Positions 35,385-45,777 of a DNA stretch of 64,000 nucleotides are shown here, one piece after another. The translations under genes were made by a program, and so were the position numbers. The notes under the pieces were generated by a model, which was not told where the DNA came from, did no database searches, and was given only the letters and a program-made list of their open reading frames with translations. Numbering within the stretch: position 1 is the first letter of the stretch; each line of letters starts with the position of its first letter. The stretch lies in contig NZ_CP047349.1 in the NCBI RefSeq assembly GCF_011045835.1, positions 3,798,501-3,862,500 of the forward strand, in the 5' to 3' direction. The stretch comes from Proteus terrae subsp. cibarius (GTDB taxonomy: Bacteria; Pseudomonadota; Gammaproteobacteria; Enterobacterales; Enterobacteriaceae).

Positions 35385-35427
35385 AAAAAAACACCAAAAT
35401 CACATCCTATGAGTTTGGTGTTTTTAT
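35385..35427 (-). terminator. Terminator after pckA
   Basis: ACACCAAA (35391-35398) and TTTGGTGT (35414-35421) with a 15-base loop. On the minus strand it is followed by TTTTTTTATT. It faces the yhhW terminator. Confidence 0.8.
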
Positions 35428-35459
35428 TCACACTATATTTTTATTTACGTTAATAGTAA

Positions 35460-37079
35460 TTAACGTTTTGGTCCAACTTTAGTCAATGCTTGACCTGCTG
35501 GGGTATCCGTATATTTATCGAAGTTTTTCACAAAGCGATCGGCAAGATCATCTGCTTTGATATCCCATTGGGTTTTATCCGCATAAGTATCACGAGGATC
35601 TAATATTTCGCTGTTAACGCCAGGCAATGCAGTTGGGATCTCTAAATCAAACACTGGTAATGTTTTCATTGGTGCTTTATCAATATCACCATTTAGGATG
35701 GCATCAATAATCGCACGTGTATCTTTAATTGAAATACGCTTACCTGTACCATTCCAACCTGTATTAACCAAGTAGGCTTTTGCACCTGATGCTTGCATAC
35801 GTTTTACCAATACTTCAGCGTACTGTGTTGGATGCAGAGATAAGAATGCTGCACCAAAACAAGCAGAGAATGTTGGCGTCGGTTCTGTCACACCACGTTC
35901 AGTTCCCGCTAGTTTAGCGGTGAAACCTGACAAAAAGTGGTATTGCGTCTGTTCCGGTGTTAAACGTGAAACAGGAGGTAGCACACCAAAAGCATCCGCT
36001 GTTAAGAAAATAACTTTCTTAGCGTGACCTGCTTTGGAAACAGGTTTAACGATATTATCGATATGATAAATAGGGTAAGAAACGCGGGTATTTTCTGTTT
36101 TCGAGCCATCGTCGAAATCAACAGAGCCGTCAGATAACACAACCACGTTTTCTAACAGTGCATCACGTTTAATTGCACCATAGATATCGGGTTCAGCTTC
36201 TTTTGATAAGTGGATTGTTTTTGCGTAACAGCCACCTTCAAAGTTAAACACACCGTCATCATCCCAACCATGCTCATCATCACCAATTAGCTTACGCTTA
36301 GGATCGGTTGAAAGAGTTGTTTTACCTGTACCAGATAGACCAAAGAAAATAGCAACATCACCACTTTCGCCAACGTTTGCGGAGCAGTGCATAGAAGCCA
36401 TACCTTTAAGAGGAAGGAAGTAGTTCATCATAGAGAACATACCTTTCTTCATCTCGCCACCGTACCAAGTACCACCAATTAACTGAATGCGTTCAGTTAA
36501 ATTGAAAGCAACGAAGTTCTCTGAATTCAGACCTTGTGCCTTCCAATTTGGATTTGTACATTTCGCTCCGTTCATCACAATGAAGTCTGGTGTAAAATTT
36601 TCCAGCTCTTCTTGTTCAGGACGAATAAACATATTTTTAACAAAATGCGCTTGCCAAGCAACTTCTGTGATAAAACGCACTTTTAAACGCGTGTCAGCAT
36701 TCGCACCACAAAACGCATCAACAACAAACAAACGTTTGCCTGATAGCTGATTAGTGACTAATGATTTTAAGTCAGTCCACACTTCTTGTGAAAGTGGCTT
36801 ATTATCGTTCTTACCTTTACCCTGATCAGCCCACCATACGGTGTCACGAGTAACATCATCACGAACAATGTATTTATCTTTCGGAGAACGTCCAGTAAAT
36901 ATACCTGTATCAACGGCAATAGCGCCTAACGAGGTTTGTGTGCCTCGCTCGTAACCTGTTAATCCTGGCTTGGTTTCTTCATCAAATAACAGCTCATAGC
37001 TTGGGTTATAAATGATTTCGCTCGTGTCCTTAATACCGTACTGCTGGAGATCCTTAGGGGTAAGACCTTTAACGCTCAT
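35460..37079 (-). CDS. pckA: Phosphoenolpyruvate carboxykinase (ATP)
   Basis: 539 residues (E. coli 540). It converts oxaloacetate and ATP to PEP, CO2 and ADP, the entry to gluconeogenesis. Visible are the kinase-1a P loop [11 protein letters not shown] (about 248-258), the metal-binding [23 protein letters not shown] (about 268-290), the substrate Arg region [13 protein letters not shown] (about 63-75) and the adenine-site segment [18 protein letters not shown] lies upstream of the ATG. It is a single gene with its own terminator. The hslO-hslR genes lie upstream, as in E. coli, but without yhgE between. Confidence 0.97.
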   Translation of the reverse strand: MSVKGLTPKDLQQYGIKDTSEIIYNPSYELLFDEETKPGLTGYERGTQTSLGAIAVDTGIFTGRSPKDKYIVRDDVTRDTVWWADQGKGKNDNKPLSQEVWTDLKSLVTNQLSGKRLFVVDAFCGANADTRLKVRFITEVAWQAHFVKNMFIRPEQEELENFTPDFIVMNGAKCTNPNWKAQGLNSENFVAFNLTERIQLIGGTWYGGEMKKGMFSMMNYFLPLKGMASMHCSANVGESGDVAIFFGLSGTGKTTLSTDPKRKLIGDDEHGWDDDGVFNFEGGCYAKTIHLSKEAEPDIYGAIKRDALLENVVVLSDGSVDFDDGSKTENTRVSYPIYHIDNIVKPVSKAGHAKKVIFLTADAFGVLPPVSRLTPEQTQYHFLSGFTAKLAGTERGVTEPTPTFSACFGAAFLSLHPTQYAEVLVKRMQASGAKAYLVNTGWNGTGKRISIKDTRAIIDAILNGDIDKAPMKTLPVFDLEIPTALPGVNSEILDPRDTYADKTQWDIKADDLADRFVKNFDKYTDTPAGQALTKVGPKR

Positions 37080-37228
37080 AGTTTCGCTCCTGATAAATAG
37101 ACCTTTCTACGAATAATATTAAGGTGTTACGAGTAATTAACAGCGATTGTTATCAATATTTTGAAAATTTATAATTTTTTTATGTTAAGAACGAGAGCTA
37201 ATGCACAAAACTACAGAAAAATTGTTGA

Positions 37229-37259
37229 ATAAAAAAGGACGCAAAATAGCGTCCTTTAG
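37229..37259 (-). terminator. Terminator after hslO
   Basis: Nine-base-pair stem AAAGGACGC/GCGTCCTTT (37234-37242 with 37249-37257) and a 6-base loop. On the minus strand it is followed by TTTTTTATTC. Confidence 0.82.
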
Positions 37260-37283
37260 ATAAAATAGTCTTGCTAAATCGAA

Positions 37284-38168
37284 TCAGTGCAATTCAGAGC
37301 CATACAATTTATTGATATTATTAATATCATTCTCAGTGAAGATGTAATGTGTTCCACAATATTCGCATTCCATATCAATATTTCCCTGTTCTTGCAACAG
37401 GTGGTTCACATCTTCTTTCGACAATGTTACTAATGTATTTTCACAACGTTCACGCGAACAAGTGCAATGGAATTCAACAACTTGAGGATCATAAAGAGTG
37501 ACATCTTCTTCGTGATATAAGCGATGTAAGATCTCTTTAGTATCTAGCGTAAATAGCTCTTCAGCTTTGATTGTATGTGTTAACTGTGTGAGCAATTCAA
37601 AATGTTCAGCAGTATGTTCTGCGGTGAACTCTTCTGATGCCGGCAATACTTGTAATAACATACCCGCAGCAGCTGGTTTGCCCGCTTGCATACCACTACG
37701 AATAAATACGCGCGTAGGTAACTGTTCTGATTGCTTAAAGTAGTTATCAATACAGGCTTCAATAGTTTCACCATCAAGAGCAACAATACCTTGATAACGT
37801 TCACCTTTTTCAGGTGTTACCGTAATGACCATAAAACCATTCCCGATCATCTCTTTTAAGGTACTACCCGCTTTAACATCATCCCCAATACGCGCAACAC
37901 CACGCATTTGTTGATTGTTATTTCCATTGATCACTGCCAATCGCACAGGGCCATCACCTTGTATTTGAACCGTAATATCACCTTCAAATTTAAGCGTAGC
38001 TGTTAACAAACTGGTAGCCACCAGTAAATCACCCAGAAGGTGTTGAACTGGCTCAGGATAATGGTGATTCTCAAGCATTGATTGATAGGTTTCAGTCACA
38101 TTGACCAATTCGCCACGTACCGCGTTTTTTTCAAATAAAAAACGTGATAAAGAGTCTTTTTTAGACAT
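37284..38168 (-). CDS. hslO: Redox-regulated chaperone Hsp33
   Basis: 294 residues (E. coli 292). A holdase activated by oxidative unfolding. The zinc-binding redox switch is complete: CTCSRERC (CXC...C form, about 234-241) and CEYCGTHY (CXXC, about 267-274). The N-terminal substrate-binding core starts [28 protein letters not shown]. It is 26 bases after hslR on the same strand, forming the igaA-hslR-hslO group, and ends in a clear terminator before pckA. Heat-shock control is expected from family knowledge; I did not identify a sigma-32 promoter. Confidence 0.97.
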   Translation of the reverse strand: MSKKDSLSRFLFEKNAVRGELVNVTETYQSMLENHHYPEPVQHLLGDLLVATSLLTATLKFEGDITVQIQGDGPVRLAVINGNNNQQMRGVARIGDDVKAGSTLKEMIGNGFMVITVTPEKGERYQGIVALDGETIEACIDNYFKQSEQLPTRVFIRSGMQAGKPAAAGMLLQVLPASEEFTAEHTAEHFELLTQLTHTIKAEELFTLDTKEILHRLYHEEDVTLYDPQVVEFHCTCSRERCENTLVTLSKEDVNHLLQEQGNIDMECEYCGTHYIFTENDINNINKLYGSELH

Positions 38169-38194
38169 GATTTTCTCTCATTTCAGGGAATCGG

Positions 38195-38608
38195 TTAATC
38201 CGATTCTTGTAAATTTGTCTGTTTGAAGCGAAGTAAGGTGCGTCTTTCCTTTTTATCAGGGCGACGTTCAGGATGAGGCATAGTTAACGCATTCATTTTT
38301 CTTGCTAGAGCAATTTTTTCTCTTTTAGCAATACTCTCTGGTGTTTCACAATAAAGTGCCTGAGCTTGGGTAGCACCTTGTCGTTGTGAACTGACCATAA
38401 GAATGGTTACTGTCCGTTCATCATTACCTTGTCGTAGGCGTATTTCTGCGCCTTCTTCAACGATTTTACTTGGCTTACCTCTCACACCATTGTAGTGAAC
38501 TTTGCCACCTTCAATCATTGTGCGAGCGATTGCGCGCGTTTTATAGAAACGTGCAGCCCAAAGCCATTTATCTAAACGGACGCCACTTTCTTGCGATGGT
38601 TGACTCAT
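38195..38608 (-). CDS. hslR: Heat shock protein 15 (ribosome rescue, S4 domain)
   Basis: 137 residues from ATG 38608 (MSQPSQESGVRLDKWLW), preferred over an upstream in-frame ATG because of the GGAG at -9 and the match to E. coli Hsp15 (133). The S4 RNA-binding domain spans about 9-70 (RLDKWLWAARFYKTRAIARTMIEGGKVHYNGVRGKPS). A basic C-terminal tail follows (HPERRPDKKERRTLLRFKQ). Hsp15 binds stalled 50S subunits carrying nascent chains. It lies between igaA and hslO; the HAD gene yrfG that separates igaA and hslR in E. coli is absent here. Confidence 0.94.
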   Translation of the reverse strand: MSQPSQESGVRLDKWLWAARFYKTRAIARTMIEGGKVHYNGVRGKPSKIVEEGAEIRLRQGNDERTVTILMVSSQRQGATQAQALYCETPESIAKREKIALARKMNALTMPHPERRPDKKERRTLLRFKQTNLQESD

Positions 38609-38679
38609 CCCTTTCTCCTTAACTTCAACTTCTTTATGAAGGCGATAGTGTAAACACATAGCCTTCCACAACAAGGGAC

Positions 38680-40788
38680 TTACTGAGGAGGGCGATAAAA
38701 ACAGTGCTCATAGTAGAGACTGATTTTATTCATGCGTTGGTTATTTTGTCGCCGACGCCGGATGATAAGAAATAGGTTCAATATTAAGAACCCAATAGCG
38801 ATAAACAATAATAACGTATTCCCGATGTAATATAACATTGTCATTGAATCGGGCAGGCTATGTAAAAATATCTGTAATGTGCCATTCGCATCAATAACCA
38901 TGCCGGTTATTACGCCACCTGTATCAAAAGGTGTATGTAATAAAATATCGGATAAACGTTGTAGTTCGCGCCACTGTTCTAACGGAGTAGGCTCAAACAC
39001 GGAGTTTGAACTTGAAGCGTAATCAACAAGCTGTTTTCTTTCATCACTGATTAACAGCACGCCACCCGGTGGAGGACTGTTTAGCAGTATTGCGGCTTTA
39101 TCTATTTCTCGGTAGATAAAAGAAGATGTGGTGGTGTCGATAAGCTTTTCCAAGGCCTCAGCACTCACAGCACGTAATAAAACATTGGTTCCAGTTAATT
39201 TACCACTTTCAGCTCGTTGAACTAATGCAGCCCAATCATTGACATTACTTAAGTTAACTAACGCCATCTTAAGGCGAATACACTCATTTTCTCTTGGGCA
39301 TAAATCCTGTGTTTTCAACACAATGCCATCAAAATTATCTAACAGATTCATCCCGGACTTAGTAATCGCTTGGCCTAAACTCGGGTTAACTCGGTTATTA
39401 GAAACGGGATGTAATTGTTCTTCAACCATATGCAATAATGCAGCAGCTTTTTCTATCGTGCTCGATTCAGGCATTGGCATTGGATTACTGTTATTCCAGT
39501 AAATTCCTGAACAATCAAAAGGTGCAAAAATAGTTTTATTATTCTTACTTGATAAATTAGGTGGCATGTAACACATCCCAACCCCTTTCGCTTGAATAAT
39601 GTCTCCTACATGCAAATCAGTTGTTTCTAACTCAGTAAAATTAGTGACTAAATGAGGTTCTGTATCTTTAAACCATGAAAAACTGAGTTTCATTGAAAGA
39701 GAAAGAGGTTGATAAAGATACAACATGCCAATAATAAACAGGCTCCAAAAAACGAAGATAATATTTTTAATATAGCGTTTATATGGATAATTTTTCTCTT
39801 CATCATGCAATGAAAGGTAGTTTCCTTGCTTTACTACATGATGATTTGGATACATTTCTAAATAAGTTACCTTATCAATATCACTTTGAATATAAGGCTC
39901 CCAATGAGGCGGATAAACGAGATCAATCCCCCCTAAAGAAACATTTTTTACCTGTCCATGATCAAAGTTGCCAAAAAGCCCCCAACGCTTTAAACGCCCC
40001 TTAAAGCAGTGGATTTCTTGTTTACGTGGCTTAATTAAAGGATTGTGGATCAGAAAAACACCAACAGCCAAAAAAGCACCACCGGTAGCTAGGATCCAAG
40101 GAAGAAAAACTTGAGGCATCATTAAGGCTGTTAAGCACAGCGTCAACCCAAGACAAACAAAAGAGCCATCCCAAAAACCAGATGAGTTATGTAATCGATA
40201 TTCTTCGTTTGTTTCTTCGCGGATTTGTAATAAGTGAGCAGCATCACCTTCGTTCTTTTGAATTGTTGATGAACCATTTGCCAATATAGGCTCAGAAAGC
40301 TGCTTTAAACTTAAAGCAGAAAAATGAATTTTTTCATCTTTTAAGAAATGGCCATTCACACCAACCACGATGGGGATCGAAGGGGTGCAGACAACATCAA
40401 GAACGTTTTCTTGCTGAAGATAAGGAACAAGCAGTGGGGGAATATGAATTTCTACGGCATCAATATAGTAACGCCAATGATTTAATCCTTCACTAGAGCC
40501 CGCAAAGCGATTAACGATATTTCTTAATGTAGTAACGACTTCACCTTTAATTGGCATATCGGGGAAGTTTTGTAATGAATAGCCAGAAGAGAAATCAGAT
40601 GTGCCAAAATAAGATAAATAATCACTAATAAGCCCATAGTCATCAGAAGTGAGCTTGCGATAAGTAGGTTTAGCTAAAGATGGGAGATGATGTGAGCCAT
40701 CAAGCCGCCTTCTTTTAAAGAATAGAAAGGCGGCCATTATAAATAGGCTTATCATAAAGATAGCCAATATAATGACTGATAATCTCAT
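38680..40788 (-). CDS. umoB: IgaA/UmoB inner-membrane regulator of the Rcs phosphorelay
   Basis: 702 residues from ATG 40788 (MRLSVIILAIFMISLF), with GGGGA seven bases upstream; the 24-residue longer frame is not supported. Homologue of E. coli YrfF/IgaA, called UmoB in Proteus mirabilis, where it raises flhDC expression and swarming by restraining Rcs signalling. A helix at 5-25 is followed by a cytoplasmic region, paired helices (about 210-250), another helix near 345, a large periplasmic segment (about 365-650) with Cys pairs such as CYMPP...CSGIYW and CPRENEC, and a last helix (about 660-682: TMLYYIGNTLLLFIAIGFLILNLFLI). It is divergent from nudE, as in E. coli. Confidence 0.92.
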   Translation of the reverse strand: MRLSVIILAIFMISLFIMAAFLFFKRRRLDGSHHLPSLAKPTYRKLTSDDYGLISDYLSYFGTSDFSSGYSLQNFPDMPIKGEVVTTLRNIVNRFAGSSEGLNHWRYYIDAVEIHIPPLLVPYLQQENVLDVVCTPSIPIVVGVNGHFLKDEKIHFSALSLKQLSEPILANGSSTIQKNEGDAAHLLQIREETNEEYRLHNSSGFWDGSFVCLGLTLCLTALMMPQVFLPWILATGGAFLAVGVFLIHNPLIKPRKQEIHCFKGRLKRWGLFGNFDHGQVKNVSLGGIDLVYPPHWEPYIQSDIDKVTYLEMYPNHHVVKQGNYLSLHDEEKNYPYKRYIKNIIFVFWSLFIIGMLYLYQPLSLSMKLSFSWFKDTEPHLVTNFTELETTDLHVGDIIQAKGVGMCYMPPNLSSKNNKTIFAPFDCSGIYWNNSNPMPMPESSTIEKAAALLHMVEEQLHPVSNNRVNPSLGQAITKSGMNLLDNFDGIVLKTQDLCPRENECIRLKMALVNLSNVNDWAALVQRAESGKLTGTNVLLRAVSAEALEKLIDTTTSSFIYREIDKAAILLNSPPPGGVLLISDERKQLVDYASSSNSVFEPTPLEQWRELQRLSDILLHTPFDTGGVITGMVIDANGTLQIFLHSLPDSMTMLYYIGNTLLLFIAIGFLILNLFLIIRRRRQNNQRMNKISLYYEHCFYRPPQ

Positions 40789-41141
40789 TTTTTCCCCATG
40801 CTTATACTGATGCTGCGTAGTAACAATAACAAATTTAAAACCCTGCCTAACATAAGGCAATTCCTATTCTTTTGTTCTATTTTTTATTTAAATACAATAG
40901 ATTATATTCTTGTTGCCGCGTTATAATTTATATCTCTTATCAAGTTTATATCTGCTAACAATGCTATCTTCGGGTAAAATAGCGAATCAATAAATAATAA
41001 TATTCTCAAAAAATCAATAAATAACAAGATTTGATAGCGGAGTGTACTCAATTTTCCTTTAAAAGCTAAATCTAATTGTTAGATTTATTTTGTCATTAAT
41101 GTGTTAAATTCAGGTTAATCTCTATTCTGCCAGGGGCTGTT
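40789..41141. other. umoB-nudE divergent intergenic region
   Basis: 353 AT-rich bases with promoters for both genes. I saw no strong inverted repeat, small RNA or regulator site. Confidence 0.4.
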
Positions 41142-41693
41142 ATGAAAAAACTAAAAAAACCCAATATATTAAACGTTGATAACATCGCCCGTTCTCGATT
41201 ATTTCAGATCCAATCCGTTAATCTAGAGTTTAGTAACGGAGAAAAGCGTACTTATGAGCGAATGAAACCTGCTAATCGTGAAGCCGTTATGATTGTTCCT
41301 ATTATTGATGACCATCTTATTCTTATTCGTGAATACGCCGTAGGTATCGAAAATTACGATTTTGGTTTTCCCAAAGGCGCTATCGATCCTGGTGAAAATG
41401 CCCTACAAGCCGCGAACCGCGAACTAAAAGAAGAAATTGGCTATGGTGCTCACTCATTAATAGAGCTTGCAAAGCTTTCTATGGCACCGTCTTACTTTTC
41501 TAGCAAAATGAACATTGTTATTGCACATGATCTTTATCCAGAGCAACTTGAAGGTGATGAACCTGAACCACTGCTTCAAATACGTTGGCCTATCGCAAAA
41601 ATGATGGACTTACTCGACCATCCAGACTTCACTGAAGCTCGCAGCGTCAGTGCTCTCTTCTTTGCACACCGCTATCTATTACATAATAAATAG
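41142..41693 (+). CDS. nudE: ADP compounds hydrolase NudE
   Basis: 183 residues (E. coli 186). A Nudix hydrolase acting on ADP-ribose, Ap3A and NADH-type dinucleotides. The full Nudix box G-x5-E-x7-REUxEExGU is GAIDPGENALQAANRELKEEIGY (about 86-108). The N terminus MKKLKKPNILNVDNIARSRLFQIQSVNLEFSNGEKRTYER and the C-terminal RSVSALFFAHRYL match NudE. It is divergent from umoB and convergent with mrcA, the same order as E. coli yrfF-nudE-mrcA, with a terminator between nudE and mrcA. Confidence 0.95.
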   Translation: MKKLKKPNILNVDNIARSRLFQIQSVNLEFSNGEKRTYERMKPANREAVMIVPIIDDHLILIREYAVGIENYDFGFPKGAIDPGENALQAANRELKEEIGYGAHSLIELAKLSMAPSYFSSKMNIVIAHDLYPEQLEGDEPEPLLQIRWPIAKMMDLLDHPDFTEARSVSALFFAHRYLLHNK

Positions 41694-41696
41694 ATA

Positions 41697-41731
41697 ATAA
41701 AAAACCGGACTTTGACATCCGGTTTTTATTT
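41697..41731. terminator. Bidirectional terminator between nudE and mrcA
   Basis: AAACCGGA (41702-41709) and TCCGGTTT (41718-41725) with an 8-base loop, flanked by A and T runs on both sides. Confidence 0.85.
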
Positions 41732-41739
41732 TCGATTAA

Positions 41740-44274
41740 TTAGAATAACTCGTTAGATTCGCCATTATCCTCAAAAATCTGAGTTCCTACTTCATTTTTT
41801 GCTCTTTCTGTCGGTTGGGTTCCATCAATAAAATATTCTTTCATTGAAGCACCATCGCCCGCCAGCTTTCCTGTTTTTCTATCAATTTGCACAGCCACGA
41901 CACCTTGTGGTACAGGCATCATACTCACTGGTACACCATCGAGAGCCACTTTCATAAAGTCGTTCCAAATAGGTTGTGCTGTTTTAGCACCCGCTTCACC
42001 GCCACTAGCCGCAGTCCTACCTAAGTTGCGGCTACTGTCATCAAAGCCAATCCAAGCGGTGGCAACAATATTGGCGCCATATCCAGAGAACCACGCATCT
42101 TTAGAGCTGTTTGTTGTTCCTGTCTTACCACCAATATCTTGGCGTTTAAGATCACGAACAGCTCGCCAACCTGTACCAGACCATCCCGGTTCACCTACAA
42201 GGTTTGTTCTTAATGCATCATGCATTAAGTAAGCCAGTGGTGTACTGATAACGTGTGGTGCATAAGGGCTTTCTTTTACAGTCTCAGCCAATGGTGCTTG
42301 TTCTAATTCAATGTCAGGAGCTACATTGACAGACTGAGACTGATGAGATTGAGCAATGTTTTCCATATAGTCATCAGATAATGCAATAGAACGCATAGTA
42401 TCGCCGTAAATAACAGGGATATCAGTACAATCTGGGCAGGCTACTTTTGGTTTTGCAGTAAACAGCTCTTCACCATCAGCATTTTCAATACGTTGGATAT
42501 AGTAAGGTTCAATGAGATATCCGCCATTTGCCATAACAGCAAACCCTCGTACCATTTGCATTGGTGTAAATGATGGTGATCCTAATGCTAAAGATTCTGT
42601 TCTATCAATATTTTGGTTAGGGAAACCAAAACGTAATAGATAATCAGCAGCATAATCCACACCCATTGCGCGCATTGCACGTACCATCACTACGTTTTTA
42701 GACTGACCTAAACCTTGACGTAAACGAATAGGACCTGCGTAAGTTGGCGGTGAATTTTTAGGGCGCCAATCTGTTCCTGCCCCAGCATCCCAACGGCTAA
42801 TAGGTAAATCATTAAGCAGTGTTGATAACGTCAACCCTTTATCTAACGCCGCAGCATATAAGAAAGGTTTAATGTTTGAACCGACTTGGCGTAAAGATTG
42901 AGAAACTCGGTTAAATTTACTGATCTCAAAATCAAAACCGCCAACAAGCGCAATAATCCCTCCGTTGATTGGATCTAATGCAACAAATGCAGCATTAACA
43001 CCCGGAAGTTGCGCTAATACCCAGTTGTTTTCATTATTTTGGCGTACCCAAATTTGCTCACCGACATGGACAACGGCATCAACTTTTGTCGGTGTTGCAC
43101 CTTGAGCGGTGTCAGAAATAAATTTACGAGCCCAACGAACTGCTTTTAAATCTAGCGTAATGTTGTCACCCGTTTTTAAGATAACTTTGGCTTCTTTAGC
43201 ATCCGCGGATAACACAACAGCCGGAATTAAAGGACCATAAGTTTGGATCCCTTTTAATTTCTTGTTGATAGCTTCGTTATCCCATGGCGTTTGCCCTTCA
43301 CTCCATAAAACTTCTTGAGCACCTCGGTAACCATGACGCATATCGTAGTCGATAACATTGTCACGCAACGCTTTTTCTGCTGCTAGTTGATCTTTACGCA
43401 CAACCGTAGTGTAGATTTTATAGCCATCTGTATAAGCATTTTCACCATAGCGCTCATACATCTCCATTCTCACCATTTCTGTTAGATAAGGTGCGGAGAA
43501 ATCAATTTGCGGTGCATGGTATTTAGCAACTATCGGCTCTGCTCTTGTACTTTCATACTGTGCACGAGTGATATAGTTCTCTTCATACATACGCTGTAAA
43601 ACGACATTACGACGTTTTAAAGCACGATCATAAGAATAGAGCGGATTAAGTGTCGATGGCGCTTTTGGTAAACCAGCAATCACTGCCATTTCATTTAGAC
43701 TAAGCTCATGAACACTTTTACCAAAGTAAACATAAGCTGCAGCACCCACACCGTAAGCACGGTTACCTAGATAAATTTTATTTAGATACAACGCTAAAAT
43801 TTCATCTTTAGTCAGCTCTTTCTCAATGCGGATCGCCAAAAAGGCCTCTTTAATTTTTCGCATTAATTTCTTTTCAGGTGTTAAAAAGAAATTTCGAGCT
43901 AATTGTTGCGTGATGGTACTTGCGCCTTGAGAGGCTTGTCCTGATGTTAATGCCACGACAACAGCACGAGTGATCCCAATAGGGTCAATACCGTGATGTT
44001 CACGAAAACGAGTATCTTCTGTTGCGATAAAGGCATTAATAAGTTGAGGAGGCATCTCCTCCAATGTTAGCGGTAAACGACGTTTTTCGCCGTATTGCGC
44101 GATCAACTCTCCGTCTGCACTAAATACCTGCATAGGGGTTTGTAAACGAACATCTTTTAATGTCGCGACATCGGGTAACTGAGGCTCAACATACTTATAC
44201 ATACCGTATATCGAGGCTCCTCCCAAAATTATGCAAGCAAAAACGAAGATGAAAAAATATTTTAAGAACTTCAC
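41740..44274 (-). CDS. mrcA: Penicillin-binding protein 1A
   Basis: 844 residues from a GTG start (GTGAAGTTC, with AAGG ahead; E. coli PBP1A begins with the same MKF). A bifunctional peptidoglycan synthase. One N-terminal membrane helix (about 5-27); glycosyltransferase domain (about 55-230) with EDTRFREHHGID and the GASTITQQLARNFFL segment; OB-like insert; transpeptidase domain with the active-site SxxK in RQVGSNIKPFLYAAA (about 461-475), SxN in GQSKNVV and KTGTT in IGGKTGTTNSSKDAWF (about 715-730). It is divergent from the hof genes, as in E. coli. Confidence 0.97.
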   Translation of the reverse strand: MKFLKYFFIFVFACIILGGASIYGMYKYVEPQLPDVATLKDVRLQTPMQVFSADGELIAQYGEKRRLPLTLEEMPPQLINAFIATEDTRFREHHGIDPIGITRAVVVALTSGQASQGASTITQQLARNFFLTPEKKLMRKIKEAFLAIRIEKELTKDEILALYLNKIYLGNRAYGVGAAAYVYFGKSVHELSLNEMAVIAGLPKAPSTLNPLYSYDRALKRRNVVLQRMYEENYITRAQYESTRAEPIVAKYHAPQIDFSAPYLTEMVRMEMYERYGENAYTDGYKIYTTVVRKDQLAAEKALRDNVIDYDMRHGYRGAQEVLWSEGQTPWDNEAINKKLKGIQTYGPLIPAVVLSADAKEAKVILKTGDNITLDLKAVRWARKFISDTAQGATPTKVDAVVHVGEQIWVRQNNENNWVLAQLPGVNAAFVALDPINGGIIALVGGFDFEISKFNRVSQSLRQVGSNIKPFLYAAALDKGLTLSTLLNDLPISRWDAGAGTDWRPKNSPPTYAGPIRLRQGLGQSKNVVMVRAMRAMGVDYAADYLLRFGFPNQNIDRTESLALGSPSFTPMQMVRGFAVMANGGYLIEPYYIQRIENADGEELFTAKPKVACPDCTDIPVIYGDTMRSIALSDDYMENIAQSHQSQSVNVAPDIELEQAPLAETVKESPYAPHVISTPLAYLMHDALRTNLVGEPGWSGTGWRAVRDLKRQDIGGKTGTTNSSKDAWFSGYGANIVATAWIGFDDSSRNLGRTAASGGEAGAKTAQPIWNDFMKVALDGVPVSMMPVPQGVVAVQIDRKTGKLAGDGASMKEYFIDGTQPTERAKNEVGTQIFEDNGESNELF

Positions 44275-44389
44275 CTTAAATTTCCCATGTAGTGTGAATT
44301 GGGCAGTTTATAAACAAACAGTACGTAGTATAAAGGTAACGCCTCTTTGAAAATAGGCAATTACTCATCAATAGATATGGATATCATTT

Positions 44390-45214
44390 ATGGAAACACA
44401 CAATTACCAGATTGGTATTGAAATTAACACTCATCATATCAATGCAGTTTTGGTATTTCAGCAGAATAATCAATGGAAGATCAGTGCATTTTGGCAATTC
44501 CCTTTACCTCTTAATGACGATTTGGATGATATAAAATTAAGAAAAATCCTAATTGATTGGCGTAAAAAATTACCCTCTGTTAATAATGTTACGCTTTCTC
44601 TACCGGATATTTATGAAAATTATCAAATTATCCCACTACCTCATGCTATTTCCCTTACATCAGCAGCATGTTATCGGTTAGCGCAACTACGAGCCACATC
44701 TTACACACAAAACACGAAAATCCCTGTTAATTTTGATTATCGGCAAAATAAAGGGAAACTCGCTATTCATCTGTGCCATAAACCAATTTTAGATAAGTAT
44801 ATTGACTTATTTTCTCGAATAAACTTAACAATAACTGCAATTGATACCCCTGCATGTGCACTACGCTACTTAGCAACTTACCTTGATATCTCACCTCAAG
44901 ATCCACTTTTATACTGTAAAAACAAAATGCTACTTTGGGTATCATCTGATGAAAATATGCCCCATTACGGCTCTCTCGCCTATGAAAACCAACAAGAACA
45001 ACAAGCATGTATTGACCAGTTAATAGAAAAATATCATTGGTCATTAGAGCACTGTTACTTAACGGGTGATAATGAGGAATATTTTAACCAGTTAATGCCT
45101 ATTTGGCCCAATCATTCCCACGACTTATTTAAAATAACGTCAAATAAAGATCTCATTCCACTTATTGCTTTGGGTTTGGCATTACGCCCTGAAGAGGTGT
45201 TATGTATCAAGTAA
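44390..45214 (+). CDS. hofM: HofM (PilM-like) DNA utilisation protein
   Basis: 274 residues. An actin-like cytoplasmic protein of the PilM type expected to organise the inner-membrane HofN/HofO pair of a type IV pilus-like DNA uptake machine; E. coli needs hof genes to use DNA as a nutrient. The similarity is low, and the call leans on position (divergent from mrcA, first of hofM-N-O-Q, before aroK) and on features such as IGIEINTHHINAVLVFQ at the N terminus and a PilM-like IPLPHAISL...CYRLAQLRATSY block near 85-110. It overlaps hofN by 13 bases. Confidence 0.8.
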   Translation: METHNYQIGIEINTHHINAVLVFQQNNQWKISAFWQFPLPLNDDLDDIKLRKILIDWRKKLPSVNNVTLSLPDIYENYQIIPLPHAISLTSAACYRLAQLRATSYTQNTKIPVNFDYRQNKGKLAIHLCHKPILDKYIDLFSRINLTITAIDTPACALRYLATYLDISPQDPLLYCKNKMLLWVSSDENMPHYGSLAYENQQEQQACIDQLIEKYHWSLEHCYLTGDNEEYFNQLMPIWPNHSHDLFKITSNKDLIPLIALGLALRPEEVLCIK

Positions 45215-45777
45215 ATTACCTACCTTGGCGTCACAGGTTATTTAGACAGAAAGCATTGTTATGGCTTTCTCAAACGCTATCATTGGTCACAATCACTTTC
45301 GTTATTTGTAGCTATTACACTTACCATCTGACACAAAAGCGAACGCTCATAACAACGCAACAACGTCAAACACAACAACAAGAAGATTTATTACTAAAAC
45401 AGCTCGATATATATCAAGAACAAAGAAAACAGACACTTTTACACTATCAAAATTATTCACTCTATTATCAAAACTGGCTGCGCTATTTACATTACATTCG
45501 CTTCTTTCGAGCTATCGAAACGCATCTTCCTTCAGCAGGTTGGATTAGCCACTATAATGAAGCAGATAATCAACGCTCCCTGTATCTCACTCTCCCCAAT
45601 ACACAATCACTCTCCTTTATTACCAACCTTAAAAGTCACCCTATTTTATCCTCTTTAACATTGAGTTATTTAAAACAAAGCAAAGCTAATCCGTCTTATA
45701 CAGAAGTATATTTAAACGGAAAATCAGAGGAACAAGGTCGAGGGTACGAAAATGAAGAAGATAAGGGAAGCCAATGA
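45202..45777 (+). CDS. hofN: HofN (PilN-like) inner-membrane protein
   Basis: 191 residues. The N terminus MYQVNYLPWRHRLFRQKALLWLSQTLSLVTITFVICSYYTY has the PilN hallmark of a short NxLPWR motif followed by one membrane helix (about 19-40). A Gln-rich coiled coil follows (about 42-90) and then a small ferredoxin-like periplasmic domain. It is thought to work with HofM and HofO in the alignment subcomplex of the DNA uptake machine. It is embedded in the operon, with a 13-base overlap upstream and 4-base overlap downstream. Confidence 0.82.
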   Translation: MYQVNYLPWRHRLFRQKALLWLSQTLSLVTITFVICSYYTYHLTQKRTLITTQQRQTQQQEDLLLKQLDIYQEQRKQTLLHYQNYSLYYQNWLRYLHYIRFFRAIETHLPSAGWISHYNEADNQRSLYLTLPNTQSLSFITNLKSHPILSSLTLSYLKQSKANPSYTEVYLNGKSEEQGRGYENEEDKGSQ

